NCBI RefSeq assembly: GCF_900107705.1
Contig: NZ_FNRE01000004.1
Coordinates: forward strand, 62,001 to 126,000
DNA from: Prevotella sp. tc2-28
GTDB lineage: Bacteria > Bacteroidota > Bacteroidia > Bacteroidales > Bacteroidaceae
Direction: 5' to 3'
DNA length: 64,000 bases
Positions 9,211-17,292 of the stretch are shown piece after piece; the stretch's first letter is position 1, and each line of letters starts with the position of its first letter. The position numbers were made by a program, and so were the translations under genes. The notes beneath the pieces are model-generated. The model was not told the DNA's origin, ran no database searches, and saw nothing but the letters and a program-made list of their open reading frames with translations.

Positions 9211-10168
9211 TTCTTGATTCTATAAAGTTTCTTATGGCTGCCACGAGGGCATCGTTCTCTACTGGTGTTTGGGCGGCCACGCGGAAATGTTGGGGCGTGA
9301 GACCATGGAAATTCGAGGCATCGCGGATGAGCATACCGTGATGACGGACCAGATATTTCTTCAAGGCACCGGCGTCGTGCTCTTTCATGCGGCAGAGCAT
9401 GAAATTGGTCTGTGTGGGCATCACATCAATACCGATAGCCAAAAGTTGCTGTCGCAGTCGCTGTGCCTCAACGAGGTCAGGACGACAGACGAACTCGTCA
9501 TGACGGAGCAAAAACTTACCAGCCTCAATGGCCAACGATGACACACTCCAAGGACGGAGATGGCTGCGAATCGCTGCCGTCAGTCTTTCGTTCGCAGTGA
9601 TATAGCCCAACCGGAGTCCAGGCACGGCATAGTCTTTCGTAAACGAGTGAATTTGAATGATGTGCTTGCTTTCGCATCCTTCCCGAACGGACATCATCTG
9701 GCCGTTGGTATAGTGCTCGTAGGACTGGTCGATAACCAACAAGTCGTATGCCGCCTCCATGCGCTTAATAAACGCCAAATCGTAAATCCTGCCGTCGGGG
9801 TTGTTCGGATTGCATAGCCAAAGTGTTGTCTTGTCTTCTTTCTGCTCAAACGAGGAATAGGCATCTTCGTATTCGCTGAAGGTGGGCGCTGGAATGACGG
9901 ACTTATAACGGAACGTCTCTGCAATGAGATAGATGGCATCAGTGGCCCCATTGGTGACGATGATACAATTTTCGTTCACATCGTGCAATGCAGCAAGCAT
10001 AGCTTCCAGCGACCATGCCTCGGGCTCAGGATAATGGCTGAGCAATTGCTGACATGAGGCCAGGTGCCTCATTACTGGCTGATGGCTGGTCGTGGCGCAA
10101 ATGTTCGATGAGAAGTCGCTCACGATGCCCTCGTATTGGTAGATATCGTCGCCGTGGCCTTTAATCAT
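9203..10168 (-). CDS. cobD: CobD/CobC-like PLP enzyme (threonine-phosphate decarboxylase)
   Basis: This is a fold-type I PLP enzyme of about 321 residues, close to histidinol-phosphate aminotransferases and to CobD. The lysine expected to hold PLP lies in SFTKDYAVPGLRLGY, and WLCNPNNPDGR is the usual Asn-Pro cofactor loop. In this operon it would supply aminopropanol phosphate for CbiB by decarboxylating L-threonine phosphate. I chose the ATG at 10168 (MIKGHGDDIYQYEG), which overlaps the cbiP stop by 8 bp; the frame is open for 31 more codons upstream, but these lie inside cbiP and look unlike the family. Decarboxylase versus aminotransferase activity cannot be told from sequence alone. Confidence 0.85.
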   Translation of the reverse strand: MIKGHGDDIYQYEGIVSDFSSNICATTSHQPVMRHLASCQQLLSHYPEPEAWSLEAMLAALHDVNENCIIVTNGATDAIYLIAETFRYKSVIPAPTFSEYEDAYSSFEQKEDKTTLWLCNPNNPDGRIYDLAFIKRMEAAYDLLVIDQSYEHYTNGQMMSVREGCESKHIIQIHSFTKDYAVPGLRLGYITANERLTAAIRSHLRPWSVSSLAIEAGKFLLRHDEFVCRPDLVEAQRLRQQLLAIGIDVMPTQTNFMLCRMKEHDAGALKKYLVRHHGMLIRDASNFHGLTPQHFRVAAQTPVENDALVAAIRNFIESRNG

Positions 10169-11600
10169 TGTCTGAGAGTATTTGGTAGATGCGGTCGATG
10201 TCGACATATCTGCGGACATGGGCTGCCAACTTGTCGTATTGCTCTTCCTTGAAGTCGGCAAGGCTTTGCGCAGGGGTCGCCCCCTTGTCCTTGAGTAGGA
10301 AGTTGATAACTGGGATATTGTCGAGGAAGCCGTGAATATAGGTGCCTATGCAGCGATCGGTCTGGACAATGGGTTCATTGGTGTCGCTGATACCTTGGTG
10401 AATCTCGTAACCATGACATTCCTGTCCCTCGAACATGAAAGTCACTTGCTGCGTTGTCTTGGTGGAAGACATCGTCGTGTGGATGGGCAGCAGACCTAGG
10501 CCCGGGAGACTGGCAATGTCACCCTCAACTTGATCGGGGTCTGCGACGGACACCCCCAACATCTGGTAGCCGCCGCAGATGCCCACTACCGTTTTGCCGT
10601 CACGATGGGCACGCTGAATAGCCTGCGCACAACCGTTTCGTCGCAGTTCCAACAGGTCGTCCAATGTGGCCTTCGTACCTGGCAGGATAATGATGTCTGC
10701 CCGCTGAATGTCTGACACATTATTGGTATAGAAGAGGTTGACGCGGGGGGCTCGTTCCAACGTGTCGAAATCAGTAAAGTTCGAGATATGTCGCAACAGC
10801 ACCACGGCCACGTTCACCTTCCCCTCGGCCCATTTGCGTCGTTTCTGCTCAAGGCTGACGCTATCTTCCTCGTCAATATAGATGTCTTTATAGTAAGGAA
10901 TGACACCGAGGACGGGAATACCGCAGATATCTTCCAGCATCTTGCGTCCCTTGTCAAAGAGACGCATGTCGCCACGGAACTTGTTGATGATGATACCCTT
11001 GATAAGTTTTCTCTCCTCTGGTGTTTGCAACATGATGCTGCCGTAGACGGAGGCGAAGACACCACCTCGGTCAATGTCGCCAACCAGTATCACGTCGGCA
11101 TTGGCGTGCCTGGCCATCGACATATTGACAAGGTCGCGGTCTTTTAGGTTGATTTCCGCTATGCTGCCAGCCCCCTCCATCACGATGGGATTGTACTTGA
11201 TGGCCAGACGGTCGAAGGCGGCACATACCTCCTGCTGGAAATCAATTCTCTTACCTCCCGTTTCTTGCCCCATGCCTCTCCAGTAGTCATACGCATCCTT
11301 GTTGCCGATGGGCTTGCCGTTGAGCACCACTTGGCTGGTGTGGTCGGAACTGGGCTTTAACAGCAACGGGTTCATGTCGGTGTGGCAAGGAATACCTGCG
11401 GCCTCAGCCTGCACGGCTTGTGCACGGCCTATCTCCAAGCCCTCAGGAGTGGCATAGCTGTTGAGCGCCATGTTCTGAGCCTTGAAGGGAGCCGGACTGT
11501 AGCCGTCCTGACGGAATATGCGACAAAGGGCTGCAGCGATGACGCTCTTACCGACGTCGCTGCCTGTGCCTGCCAACATGATGGGATGAAGTCGTTTCAT
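10161..11600 (-). CDS. cbiP: Adenosylcobyric acid synthase (CbiP/CobQ)
   Basis: This 479-residue glutamine amidotransferase amidates the b, d, e and g carboxylates of adenosylcobyrinic a,c-diamide. The N-terminal synthetase domain has the P-loop-like LAGTGSDVGKSVIAAALCRI, followed by KAQNMALNSYAT and GDIDRGGVFASVYG. The C-terminal class I glutaminase domain has the nucleophile in VVGICGGYQMLG and a His-containing GTYIHGFLD near the end. Length fits. Its start overlaps the stop of cbiA by 4 bp and its stop overlaps the cobD start. Confidence 0.96.
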   Translation of the reverse strand: MKRLHPIMLAGTGSDVGKSVIAAALCRIFRQDGYSPAPFKAQNMALNSYATPEGLEIGRAQAVQAEAAGIPCHTDMNPLLLKPSSDHTSQVVLNGKPIGNKDAYDYWRGMGQETGGKRIDFQQEVCAAFDRLAIKYNPIVMEGAGSIAEINLKDRDLVNMSMARHANADVILVGDIDRGGVFASVYGSIMLQTPEERKLIKGIIINKFRGDMRLFDKGRKMLEDICGIPVLGVIPYYKDIYIDEEDSVSLEQKRRKWAEGKVNVAVVLLRHISNFTDFDTLERAPRVNLFYTNNVSDIQRADIIILPGTKATLDDLLELRRNGCAQAIQRAHRDGKTVVGICGGYQMLGVSVADPDQVEGDIASLPGLGLLPIHTTMSSTKTTQQVTFMFEGQECHGYEIHQGISDTNEPIVQTDRCIGTYIHGFLDNIPVINFLLKDKGATPAQSLADFKEEQYDKLAAHVRRYVDIDRIYQILSDND

Positions 11601-12856
11601 AGCTGATAGAGATGCGTATAGCTCGCCAGCACGTTCTTATACTTGAATACGGGGGTATCCGCAGGCTCTCCCTTGGCATGATATACCTGGGTGACAGACG
11701 GTGGCTGCTCGCCTAGGAATTGTGTATAATGGAACTCATGGCCGCGGTATTCCCTGCCGTCGAGTTCGAAACGGCGATAGCCTAATGTGAGTTTCCTGTC
11801 TGCCTGACGGGCTGTGATACGATAGGGCAGCACGCCACACATCGGATACTCGCCCTCATCTGTCACAATGGCCTCGCAGAGATACATCATGCCGCCACAC
11901 TCGGCAACCACTCGACCTCCCCGTTCGGCATAGTCCTTGATGGCTTTGCGGCAAGCCTCATTGGCCACCAGTGCCTCCAAATGCTTCTCGGGATAGCCTC
12001 CAGGCAGATAGAGCACATCAATACCGTCAAAACAAGGCACCTCACTCTCTGGGTCAAAAAAGCGGGTCGATGCAAAAGCATCCATTCTTTCCTGATAGAG
12101 AAAGGCAAAGGAGTCGCTGTTACGGGCTATCACGGCATTCAATCCATTGCAATCGATTTGCAAATCCATTGCAATCGATTTGTCAATCCATTGCAATCGA
12201 ACTCTTAATTGGGTTAGGGCATGCCAGTCGATATGTGACTGCAATAGATTAACGAGCTCGCGGCTCTCAGCCTCTTTGGAATAGTCAAGGCCAAGATAGC
12301 GCGAGCCCTGCTCCAGTGCAGCTTGCTTGGGCAGACAGCCAAAGCATGTGATACCCAGGTCGTCGCATACCTGAAGAAGCATCTGATAGTGGCGCTCGCT
12401 GCCTATCTTATTGAATATGACACCAGCGATATGCACATCCTTGCGGAAATTGACAAAGCCCTGCAACAGCGGAGCCATCGAATAGGCTGCCGACTTAGCA
12501 TCGACCACCAATACCACAGGAAGTCCTAACACGCTGGCTATCTCGGCAGACGAACCCTTGTCGCGGTCGTAACCGTCGAACAGTCCCATCATACCTTCAA
12601 CGATACAGATATCGGCATCGGCGCCGTAATGTGCGAACAATTCACGCACATGTTCCGGCGTAGCCATAAAGGTATCGAGGTTGACGCTGGGCCTGCCACA
12701 AACCGCCTCATGGAATTTCGTGTCGATATAGTCAGGACCGCACTTAAAGGGCTGCACCTTATATCCCTTGGCTGTGAACAACGCCATCAGCCCTCGCGAG
12801 ACGGTCGTCTTACCTGAGCCACTCGTAGGTGCTGCAATTAAGAAAGCGTTGTTCAT
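11597..12856 (-). CDS. cbiA: Cobyrinic acid a,c-diamide synthase (CbiA/CobB)
   Basis: The enzyme (about 419 residues) amidates carboxylates a and c of cobyrinate. The N-terminal P-loop is APTSGSGKTTVSRGL and the glutaminase nucleophile is in VVAECGGMMYL. I chose the ATG at 12856 because the P-loop normally follows within about ten residues; the open frame upstream runs into the previous gene. Oddly, the linker between the domains is encoded by three tandem 22-bp units (12141-12206). Because 22 is not a multiple of three, each copy is read in a different frame, giving a Trp/Ile/Asp/Cys-containing insert of about 22 residues that I do not recognise from other CbiA proteins. Both catalytic parts look intact. 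Confidence 0.94.
   Translation of the reverse strand: MNNAFLIAAPTSGSGKTTVSRGLMALFTAKGYKVQPFKCGPDYIDTKFHEAVCGRPSVNLDTFMATPEHVRELFAHYGADADICIVEGMMGLFDGYDRDKGSSAEIASVLGLPVVLVVDAKSAAYSMAPLLQGFVNFRKDVHIAGVIFNKIGSERHYQMLLQVCDDLGITCFGCLPKQAALEQGSRYLGLDYSKEAESRELVNLLQSHIDWHALTQLRVRLQWIDKSIAMDLQIDCNGLNAVIARNSDSFAFLYQERMDAFASTRFFDPESEVPCFDGIDVLYLPGGYPEKHLEALVANEACRKAIKDYAERGGRVVAECGGMMYLCEAIVTDEGEYPMCGVLPYRITARQADRKLTLGYRRFELDGREYRGHEFHYTQFLGEQPPSVTQVYHAKGEPADTPVFKYKNVLASYTHLYQL
12141..12206. repeat. Three tandem 22-bp units inside cbiA
   Basis: Units begin at 12141, 12163 and 12185 and share AATCCATTGCAATCGA; the first two are identical over 20 bases. Each contains the palindrome ATTGCAAT, the first two also AATCGATT, and ATTTGCAAAT spans the first junction. 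Three units make 66 bp, which leaves the reading frame of the host gene intact. Confidence 0.9.
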
Positions 12857-12875
12857 AGCTGTGAGGTTGTGAAAA

Positions 12876-14150
12876 TTAGTCTTCGAAGAGTCGAATCTGG
12901 TCAAAGTAATAACCAGCGGCAATCGACACACCCTTCGTCACTGTGCCTGCTGCCAGGTCATAGATGTAAATGCACTGTTCGTCAGCGGTATTCACACCAA
13001 AGTAAGCCTTCTTCTCATTAGCGTTGAATACTGAACGCTGCGAGAAGCTGCCGCTGCTATAAGGAATCTCAGTGCCATTGTAGGACAGCCGGGTGCTTGT
13101 CTTGCTATTCACATCAATAATTGAATAGTAGTAGGCCACGTCGCCAATGCTTGTGCCAACGGCGTTGTCACCAGAATATGCCAAGACCTTGCCATTGCCC
13201 AAATACTGAATGGTCAGCAGCTTACCTTTGGCCTCAGGGAAGGCATTGTAACCTTCTTCGAAGTCGAAAGCCCCATTCTTGATACGCAACAGTTTGCCTA
13301 TATTCTTCTTGCTGACCGAACTAAAAGCAGAAAGATACAGATTGTCTGCTTCGTCGAAGAATACAGTCTGCTGCAATAGTTCACCATAGGCCGAACCTGT
13401 CATCTGGGCGGCTTCCTTGTTAACAATCTCCTGCTCGACAACCATCGTTTGGGGATTGATAACAGCAATACGGAAGAAAGGCTCGTTTGTCGTCTTGCTA
13501 CTTCCGCTGGTCTCCTTTTTGTTGTAATAGAAGTAGAACAACTTATTGTCGCTCTTACGGTAGGCTAGAATACCGCTGGTGGTGAGCACATTATAGTCAT
13601 CGGCCACCTTGATAGACAATGTGCCCTCGCCAGTAATAGTCATGTCCGTCGTATTTAACTTCGTCCATATTACATTCTTATGCTCACCGTCTGTCGACAT
13701 GATTACCAGCGTATTGTCGCCCATCCAAGCATGGGTGTAGTTGCGAGCCTTGTAGGTGTTCTCCTTGAACTTCTGTTCTTGAACAACAGTCATCTTGTTG
13801 CCCTTAAACTGCAATTTAGAGAAGCGGTCACTTGACACAGGCACCTGATAGTAATACTTTCCGTCAGTGATGCTCTCCATCGTGTAGTTAGTGATTTCAG
13901 CTCCTTTTCCTTCAAAACTGATGGGCTGCTGGGTAGCATCACTCAACGAGGCAACACTCAGTGTGATGTGCGACTTATCCTTGCTCATACCACCATGATT
14001 GCCTGCAACCACAGTCAGGTCGTAGTGATAGGTAACAACAGGATCTGGAGGATTCGAATTGTTCTTGTCATCGTCTTTCGAACACGAAGTAAATGTGGTG
14101 CCGAGCATTAGTGCTGCCACCAGCGAATAGAACATGCTTAATTTTTTCAT
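12876..14150 (-). CDS. DUF4374-like beta-propeller lipoprotein, probable partner of the B12 receptor
   Basis: This 424-residue protein has a lipoprotein signal ending in TTFTSCSKDDDKNN, an acidic tail typical of Bacteroidetes surface-exported lipoproteins. The remainder is rich in short beta-strand repeats (for example LVIMSTDGEHKNVIWTKL and IYIYDLAAGTVTKG), resembling DUF4374/YncE-like propellers. It sits directly behind the riboswitch-controlled TonB-dependent receptor and ahead of cbiA. By analogy with BtuG, a propeller lipoprotein that caps BtuB in Bacteroides, it may capture cobalamin at the cell surface. The domain name is from recall and the B12 role is inferred from position. Confidence 0.75.
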   Translation of the reverse strand: MKKLSMFYSLVAALMLGTTFTSCSKDDDKNNSNPPDPVVTYHYDLTVVAGNHGGMSKDKSHITLSVASLSDATQQPISFEGKGAEITNYTMESITDGKYYYQVPVSSDRFSKLQFKGNKMTVVQEQKFKENTYKARNYTHAWMGDNTLVIMSTDGEHKNVIWTKLNTTDMTITGEGTLSIKVADDYNVLTTSGILAYRKSDNKLFYFYYNKKETSGSSKTTNEPFFRIAVINPQTMVVEQEIVNKEAAQMTGSAYGELLQQTVFFDEADNLYLSAFSSVSKKNIGKLLRIKNGAFDFEEGYNAFPEAKGKLLTIQYLGNGKVLAYSGDNAVGTSIGDVAYYYSIIDVNSKTSTRLSYNGTEIPYSSGSFSQRSVFNANEKKAYFGVNTADEQCIYIYDLAAGTVTKGVSIAAGYYFDQIRLFED

Positions 14151-14206
14151 TGCTTTTTTCTTTTTGATGATTAATACTTTATAATAACTGATGATATGAA
14201 TACGAA

Positions 14207-16363
14207 TTATTGCAATAGCAGTCGGAACTTTAGGAATATTGAACGACCAGGCTTCTGGAGCTTGTAATTGTCGTATACTGTCTCGTCAAACAGATTCTTG
14301 CAGTCAAATGACACACTGTATCGCTCCTTTTGCCATGAATAGGTAATATTGGCACCAAAGATATTCTTCTCAGGGATGCGCGCCTTCGTGTCCTCAGCGC
14401 CGTAGGCCTCCCACGAAAGGTAGAACCAGTGCACCCACTGATAGTCTGCGCCCAAAGTCAAACGATCGTTTTTCTGCATCAGGTCATGAAACGCATAGTG
14501 GGCTTCTGCCGAAGCAAACAGCCACGGGCGGTTGGGCATACGGTTGTTATACGTCACCGATTCTTTACCGTCATCCATATAGCGGTTGCGGTTGCGGGCA
14601 TCTTGCCAACTGATGTTACCCAGCACCTGAAGCCGATGGTTCCAGTCGTAACGCACCTCACCCTCAAGGCCTTTGATATGCACTGCAGGCTCATTGCTAT
14701 ATTGCATGGTTCCTTCCTTCTCAGTAATCTGAGGCTGAATATAGTTATCAACAAATCTTAAGAACCCATTGGCCTCATAATAGAACGTATGTTGGTCAAA
14801 ACGAAAAGTACCAAAGAATCCCAAGTTGACATTATCGCTCTTCTCGGGTTTTAAAGCCAGATTGGCATAGATGGAACTGCCATTGCCCAACATCTCGCGA
14901 GCCAACGGCAGACGCACCGTATGTTCGTAGCTGGCCTTTACAGATAACTGTGGAACTATCTCCAATTTCGTACCGAATCCCCCTCCCATACTGTTCTTTG
15001 TATTCTTGGAAGCCACCTCATCGGAGAACGTCACAAACGAAAGGTCCGTTTGTTCTACACTCAGATAATTGATGTAGTCTTTCAAAAAAAAGGTATTGCT
15101 CATTCTATTATTCATCAACACCTGATTATATGAAAGCCCAATGATGTGCTTTGCCAATACATCATTGGCAGGCATAAAGTCTGCCTCTACATCGTCCCAA
15201 CGATTGTTTCCCGTACGATTCAGCGCATAGCTTAGATTGAGCAGATGACAATCGTTGAAGGCATATTTCAAATCGGCCCTGACAATGGTCAATGGTCGCT
15301 TAAAATGACGCCGTGAGAAGGCACGGCCATTAATCTCATTGCGTGAACTCCTAATGTAGTCGCCGTTCCAGTCGTACTGCCTATGAGCCGTATCTGTCGT
15401 AATAGAGTGATCCCAAGTATGCGAAAACGAAATGTTGGCACTCAACTGTTTTATCAAGAATTCCCGTTTCATATAGCGGGCACCAATGCTCCAGGCATTA
15501 CTCGAACGGTCTGCCTTACCAATGACGCGTGTCTGAACCTGACCCGTCTGCAGTTCTTTATTAACCAAATTATAGGAGAGGAACACAAAGAATTCGTCGG
15601 TCCACGACTTCTCTCTCACGCCTACCTCCAATTGCCCGAAGAATGACAGGTAAGCGTCGTGGAAACGGCGCCGATTCTGAGGCACATATTTGCGGATACT
15701 CTCATCCCACACCTCAACATCTTTCATCATATAGTCATTCTTTGAATAGTTAACACCCAAGGTTGGACGTAGTGTCACCCCATTCTTTAAGACATACTGT
15801 GCGTTAAGGTCAGCTTTATGAGTGTGGTACGAACCTAGTCCATACGACATATCCAGAAAGTTCTTACGTTTACGATTGGTCACTATATTCACCGCTCCTC
15901 CCAGAACGTCACTATTCAACCATGTAGGCACTACACCTTTATATATTTCCACATGGTCTATCAAACTAACCGGCAGATTTGACAAAGTGAGTCCAGTACC
16001 TTTCGCATCCATCGGTACACCATCTATGAAGTAACGAACCGAATTACCTGACATTCCACTAATACTCAAATCGAAATCTGAACCCACACCACCTTCTTCA
16101 CGAATCTTAACGCCTGCCGTATGGTCGACTACGTCATTCAATGAGTGAATGGAGCCAATGAAGGAGTTGATGTCAATAGCATTGACTGACAAAGCACCCT
16201 CACGCAATCGTTGTGTCTTTGATTTGCCAAAAACAGTAACATTACGAAGTGCTACTGAATCTTCCATATGACTATGCTGCAGTTTATTGTTCTGGGCATA
16301 AGAACATAGTGCCATAAGACACAGAGGCAACCACAGAAGCCTGCTCATCTGTTTATTCTTCAT
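14207..16363 (-). CDS. btuB: TonB-dependent outer-membrane receptor, BtuB-like
   Basis: The 718-residue protein has a signal peptide (LCLMALCSYAQ), an N-terminal plug (about 40-170, with RYFIDGVPMDAKG, VEIYKGVVPTWL and LGGAVNIVTNR) and a long beta-barrel. It lacks the ~80-residue carboxypeptidase-like domain of SusC receptors, so it resembles BtuB and siderophore receptors instead. The cobalamin riboswitch immediately upstream makes B12 or another corrinoid the probable substrate. It is the first gene of the six-gene reverse operon. The C-terminus ends LLLQ rather than the aromatic residue usual for barrels. Confidence 0.85.
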   Translation of the reverse strand: MKNKQMSRLLWLPLCLMALCSYAQNNKLQHSHMEDSVALRNVTVFGKSKTQRLREGALSVNAIDINSFIGSIHSLNDVVDHTAGVKIREEGGVGSDFDLSISGMSGNSVRYFIDGVPMDAKGTGLTLSNLPVSLIDHVEIYKGVVPTWLNSDVLGGAVNIVTNRKRKNFLDMSYGLGSYHTHKADLNAQYVLKNGVTLRPTLGVNYSKNDYMMKDVEVWDESIRKYVPQNRRRFHDAYLSFFGQLEVGVREKSWTDEFFVFLSYNLVNKELQTGQVQTRVIGKADRSSNAWSIGARYMKREFLIKQLSANISFSHTWDHSITTDTAHRQYDWNGDYIRSSRNEINGRAFSRRHFKRPLTIVRADLKYAFNDCHLLNLSYALNRTGNNRWDDVEADFMPANDVLAKHIIGLSYNQVLMNNRMSNTFFLKDYINYLSVEQTDLSFVTFSDEVASKNTKNSMGGGFGTKLEIVPQLSVKASYEHTVRLPLAREMLGNGSSIYANLALKPEKSDNVNLGFFGTFRFDQHTFYYEANGFLRFVDNYIQPQITEKEGTMQYSNEPAVHIKGLEGEVRYDWNHRLQVLGNISWQDARNRNRYMDDGKESVTYNNRMPNRPWLFASAEAHYAFHDLMQKNDRLTLGADYQWVHWFYLSWEAYGAEDTKARIPEKNIFGANITYSWQKERYSVSFDCKNLFDETVYDNYKLQKPGRSIFLKFRLLLQ

Positions 16364-16383
16364 TAATTGATTTTCATCTGCTT

Positions 16384-16585
16384 AGTCCTACTCCCGGGAC
16401 TTTCGCTTCATTTCGTTTGATATGGCAGGTTTCCTGGCTCTCTCCGAAAAGTCCGCCTTCCCAAGTATGCTCAGTGGCTTGATATGAACTTTCCATAAAG
16501 GAGATGACAGTAGCGGGTACTGCTCAGGATTTACACCTGATTCCCTTTTATGCACATGGTGGAACACCAAGTACATCACCAAATC
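16384..16585 (-). promoter_or_regulatory. Cobalamin (AdoCbl) riboswitch
   Basis: Read on the reverse strand, the leader contains the signature blocks of the class in order: GGGAATCAGGTGTAAATCCT, AGTACCCGCTACTGT, AAGCCACTG, TTGGGAAGGCGG and GAGCCAGGAAACCTGCC. A final hairpin (16384-16401; AGTCC/GGACT) exposes a loop containing CGGG, complementary to CCCG in the ACCCGCTA loop, which fits the kissing-loop expression platform. The hairpin lies about 20 bp from the receptor start, so control is probably at ribosome access. When B12 is plentiful it would switch off uptake and the late biosynthesis genes together. Confidence 0.95.
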
Positions 16586-16590
16586 GGGTG

Positions 16591-16598
16591 CAAAGTTA
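16591..16598 (-). promoter_or_regulatory. Promoter -7 box of the riboswitch operon
   Basis: TAACTTTG on the reverse strand fits the Bacteroidetes -7 consensus and lies just upstream of the first riboswitch element, placing the transcript start near 16584. No strong -33 TTTG is seen. Confidence 0.65.
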
Positions 16599-16679
16599 AT
16601 ACAAATTTTCGATTTAGCGAAAGGAAAGCGAATAAATTCTATCTGTTATTTCGTTTTCATCTGTTTGTGACCACCTTTT

Positions 16680-16785
16680 TAACTTTCTAGCTCCTCCCAT
16701 CTCAGCACCAGCTTGGCATATACATCGTCGTTGAATTTCGTGGCGATGTATAGACACTCGGTCTTGGATAGTTTCTTATGAAATC
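16680..16785 (-). pseudogene. Remnant of a phage regulatory (Rha/antirepressor-like) gene
   Basis: The reverse strand reads KLSKTECLYIATKF, about eight further residues (NDDVYAKL), then VLRWEELES and a stop at 16680. This resembles the tail of the conserved helical region of Rha-type phage regulatory proteins. No start and no upstream part of the domain can be found: the frame degrades above about 16785. It is taken as the 3' scrap of a prophage-type gene. It lies in the 930-bp gap between the B12 operon and the AGCS gene. Confidence 0.5.
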
Positions 16786-16849
16786 TATTTACATTTTAAC
16801 ACTTTTCAAGAGGGAAAGTTTTCTATTCTGAAAACGACTAAAAAATGGT

Positions 16850-16915
16850 GAGTTAACTCAATGAATCGAGTGAGTTAACTCGTTGGATGATTTGAGTTAA
16901 CTCAAAAGGACCAGG
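16850..16915. repeat. Three GAGTTAACTC palindromes at exact 22-bp spacing
   Basis: The perfect 10-bp palindrome GAGTTAACTC occurs at 16850, 16872 and 16894, separated by 12-bp spacers that differ from one another. The period and copy number equal those of the array inside cbiA, although the sequence differs. The array lies beside the phage-regulator remnant. A CRISPR is ruled out by the tiny repeat and spacer. Confidence 0.9.
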
Positions 16916-16972
16916 GGTAAATGTTAAATTTCATTATCAGAATACAGGGTTTTCGTGTTTCTTGACAAATTA

Positions 16973-16990
16973 CGTGACCGTTTTGGTCAC
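16973..16990. repeat. Inverted repeat GTGACC-N5-GGTCAC
   Basis: A perfect 6-bp inverted repeat around GTTTT lies about 20 bp upstream of a -7-like box (TATCTTTG, 17012-17019). It could be an operator or a small hairpin; nothing shows which. Confidence 0.4.
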
Positions 16991-17011
16991 GGAGGGTTTC
17001 ATTTGATTTTG

Positions 17012-17163
17012 TATCTTTGCAGGCAGAATCAGAAATTTAAATTTTGTCAATAAAATGGAATATTTTTACAACAAGTGTCTTTATGGAAACGGACGGCCAA
17101 CGGAGTCCTGTATCTTTTTTAAAATTCATTGCCCCTATATAGGGGGCAATAATTTATTTTTTA
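17012..17163 (+). ncRNA. Possible short leader or small RNA
   Basis: A -7-like TATCTTTG (17012-17019) is followed about 110 bp later by a terminator-like hairpin (ATTGCCCC-TATATA-GGGGGCAAT, 17128-17150) and a T-rich run. The short open frame at 17055 has no credible protein features. The transcript would end before the AGCS gene, which has its own -7 box at 17248. A relic of a deleted gene's leader is equally possible. Confidence 0.3.
17128..17163 (+). terminator. Intrinsic terminator upstream of the AGCS gene
   Basis: Stem ATTGCCCC/GGGGCAAT with a TATATA-containing loop is followed by AATTTATTTTTT. It insulates the downstream promoter from upstream transcription. Confidence 0.6.
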
Positions 17164-17247
17164 ATTTAATTATTTTAAACGTGCGCGCGAGAGAACGTTA
17201 TCGTGGAAATTTTTATGGAAATCGCAGGCTATGTTGGAAATAATGTG

Positions 17248-17255
17248 TATCTTTG
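17248..17255 (+). promoter_or_regulatory. Promoter -7 box for the AGCS symporter
   Basis: TATCTTTG lies 37 bp upstream of the ATG at 17293. It argues against the longer frame starting at 17203, because the transcript would begin after that codon. Confidence 0.55.
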
Positions 17256-17292
17256 TAGCCGCAATCATTCGAATAACATCAATTGCTTATCA

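Noticed and set aside
16850..16915. CRISPR array
   Set aside because: The repeat is only 10 bp with 12-bp spacers and three copies; no cas genes occur in the window.
17055..17243. 62-aa open frame before the AGCS gene
   Set aside because: It crosses a terminator hairpin, has odd composition and no ribosome site.
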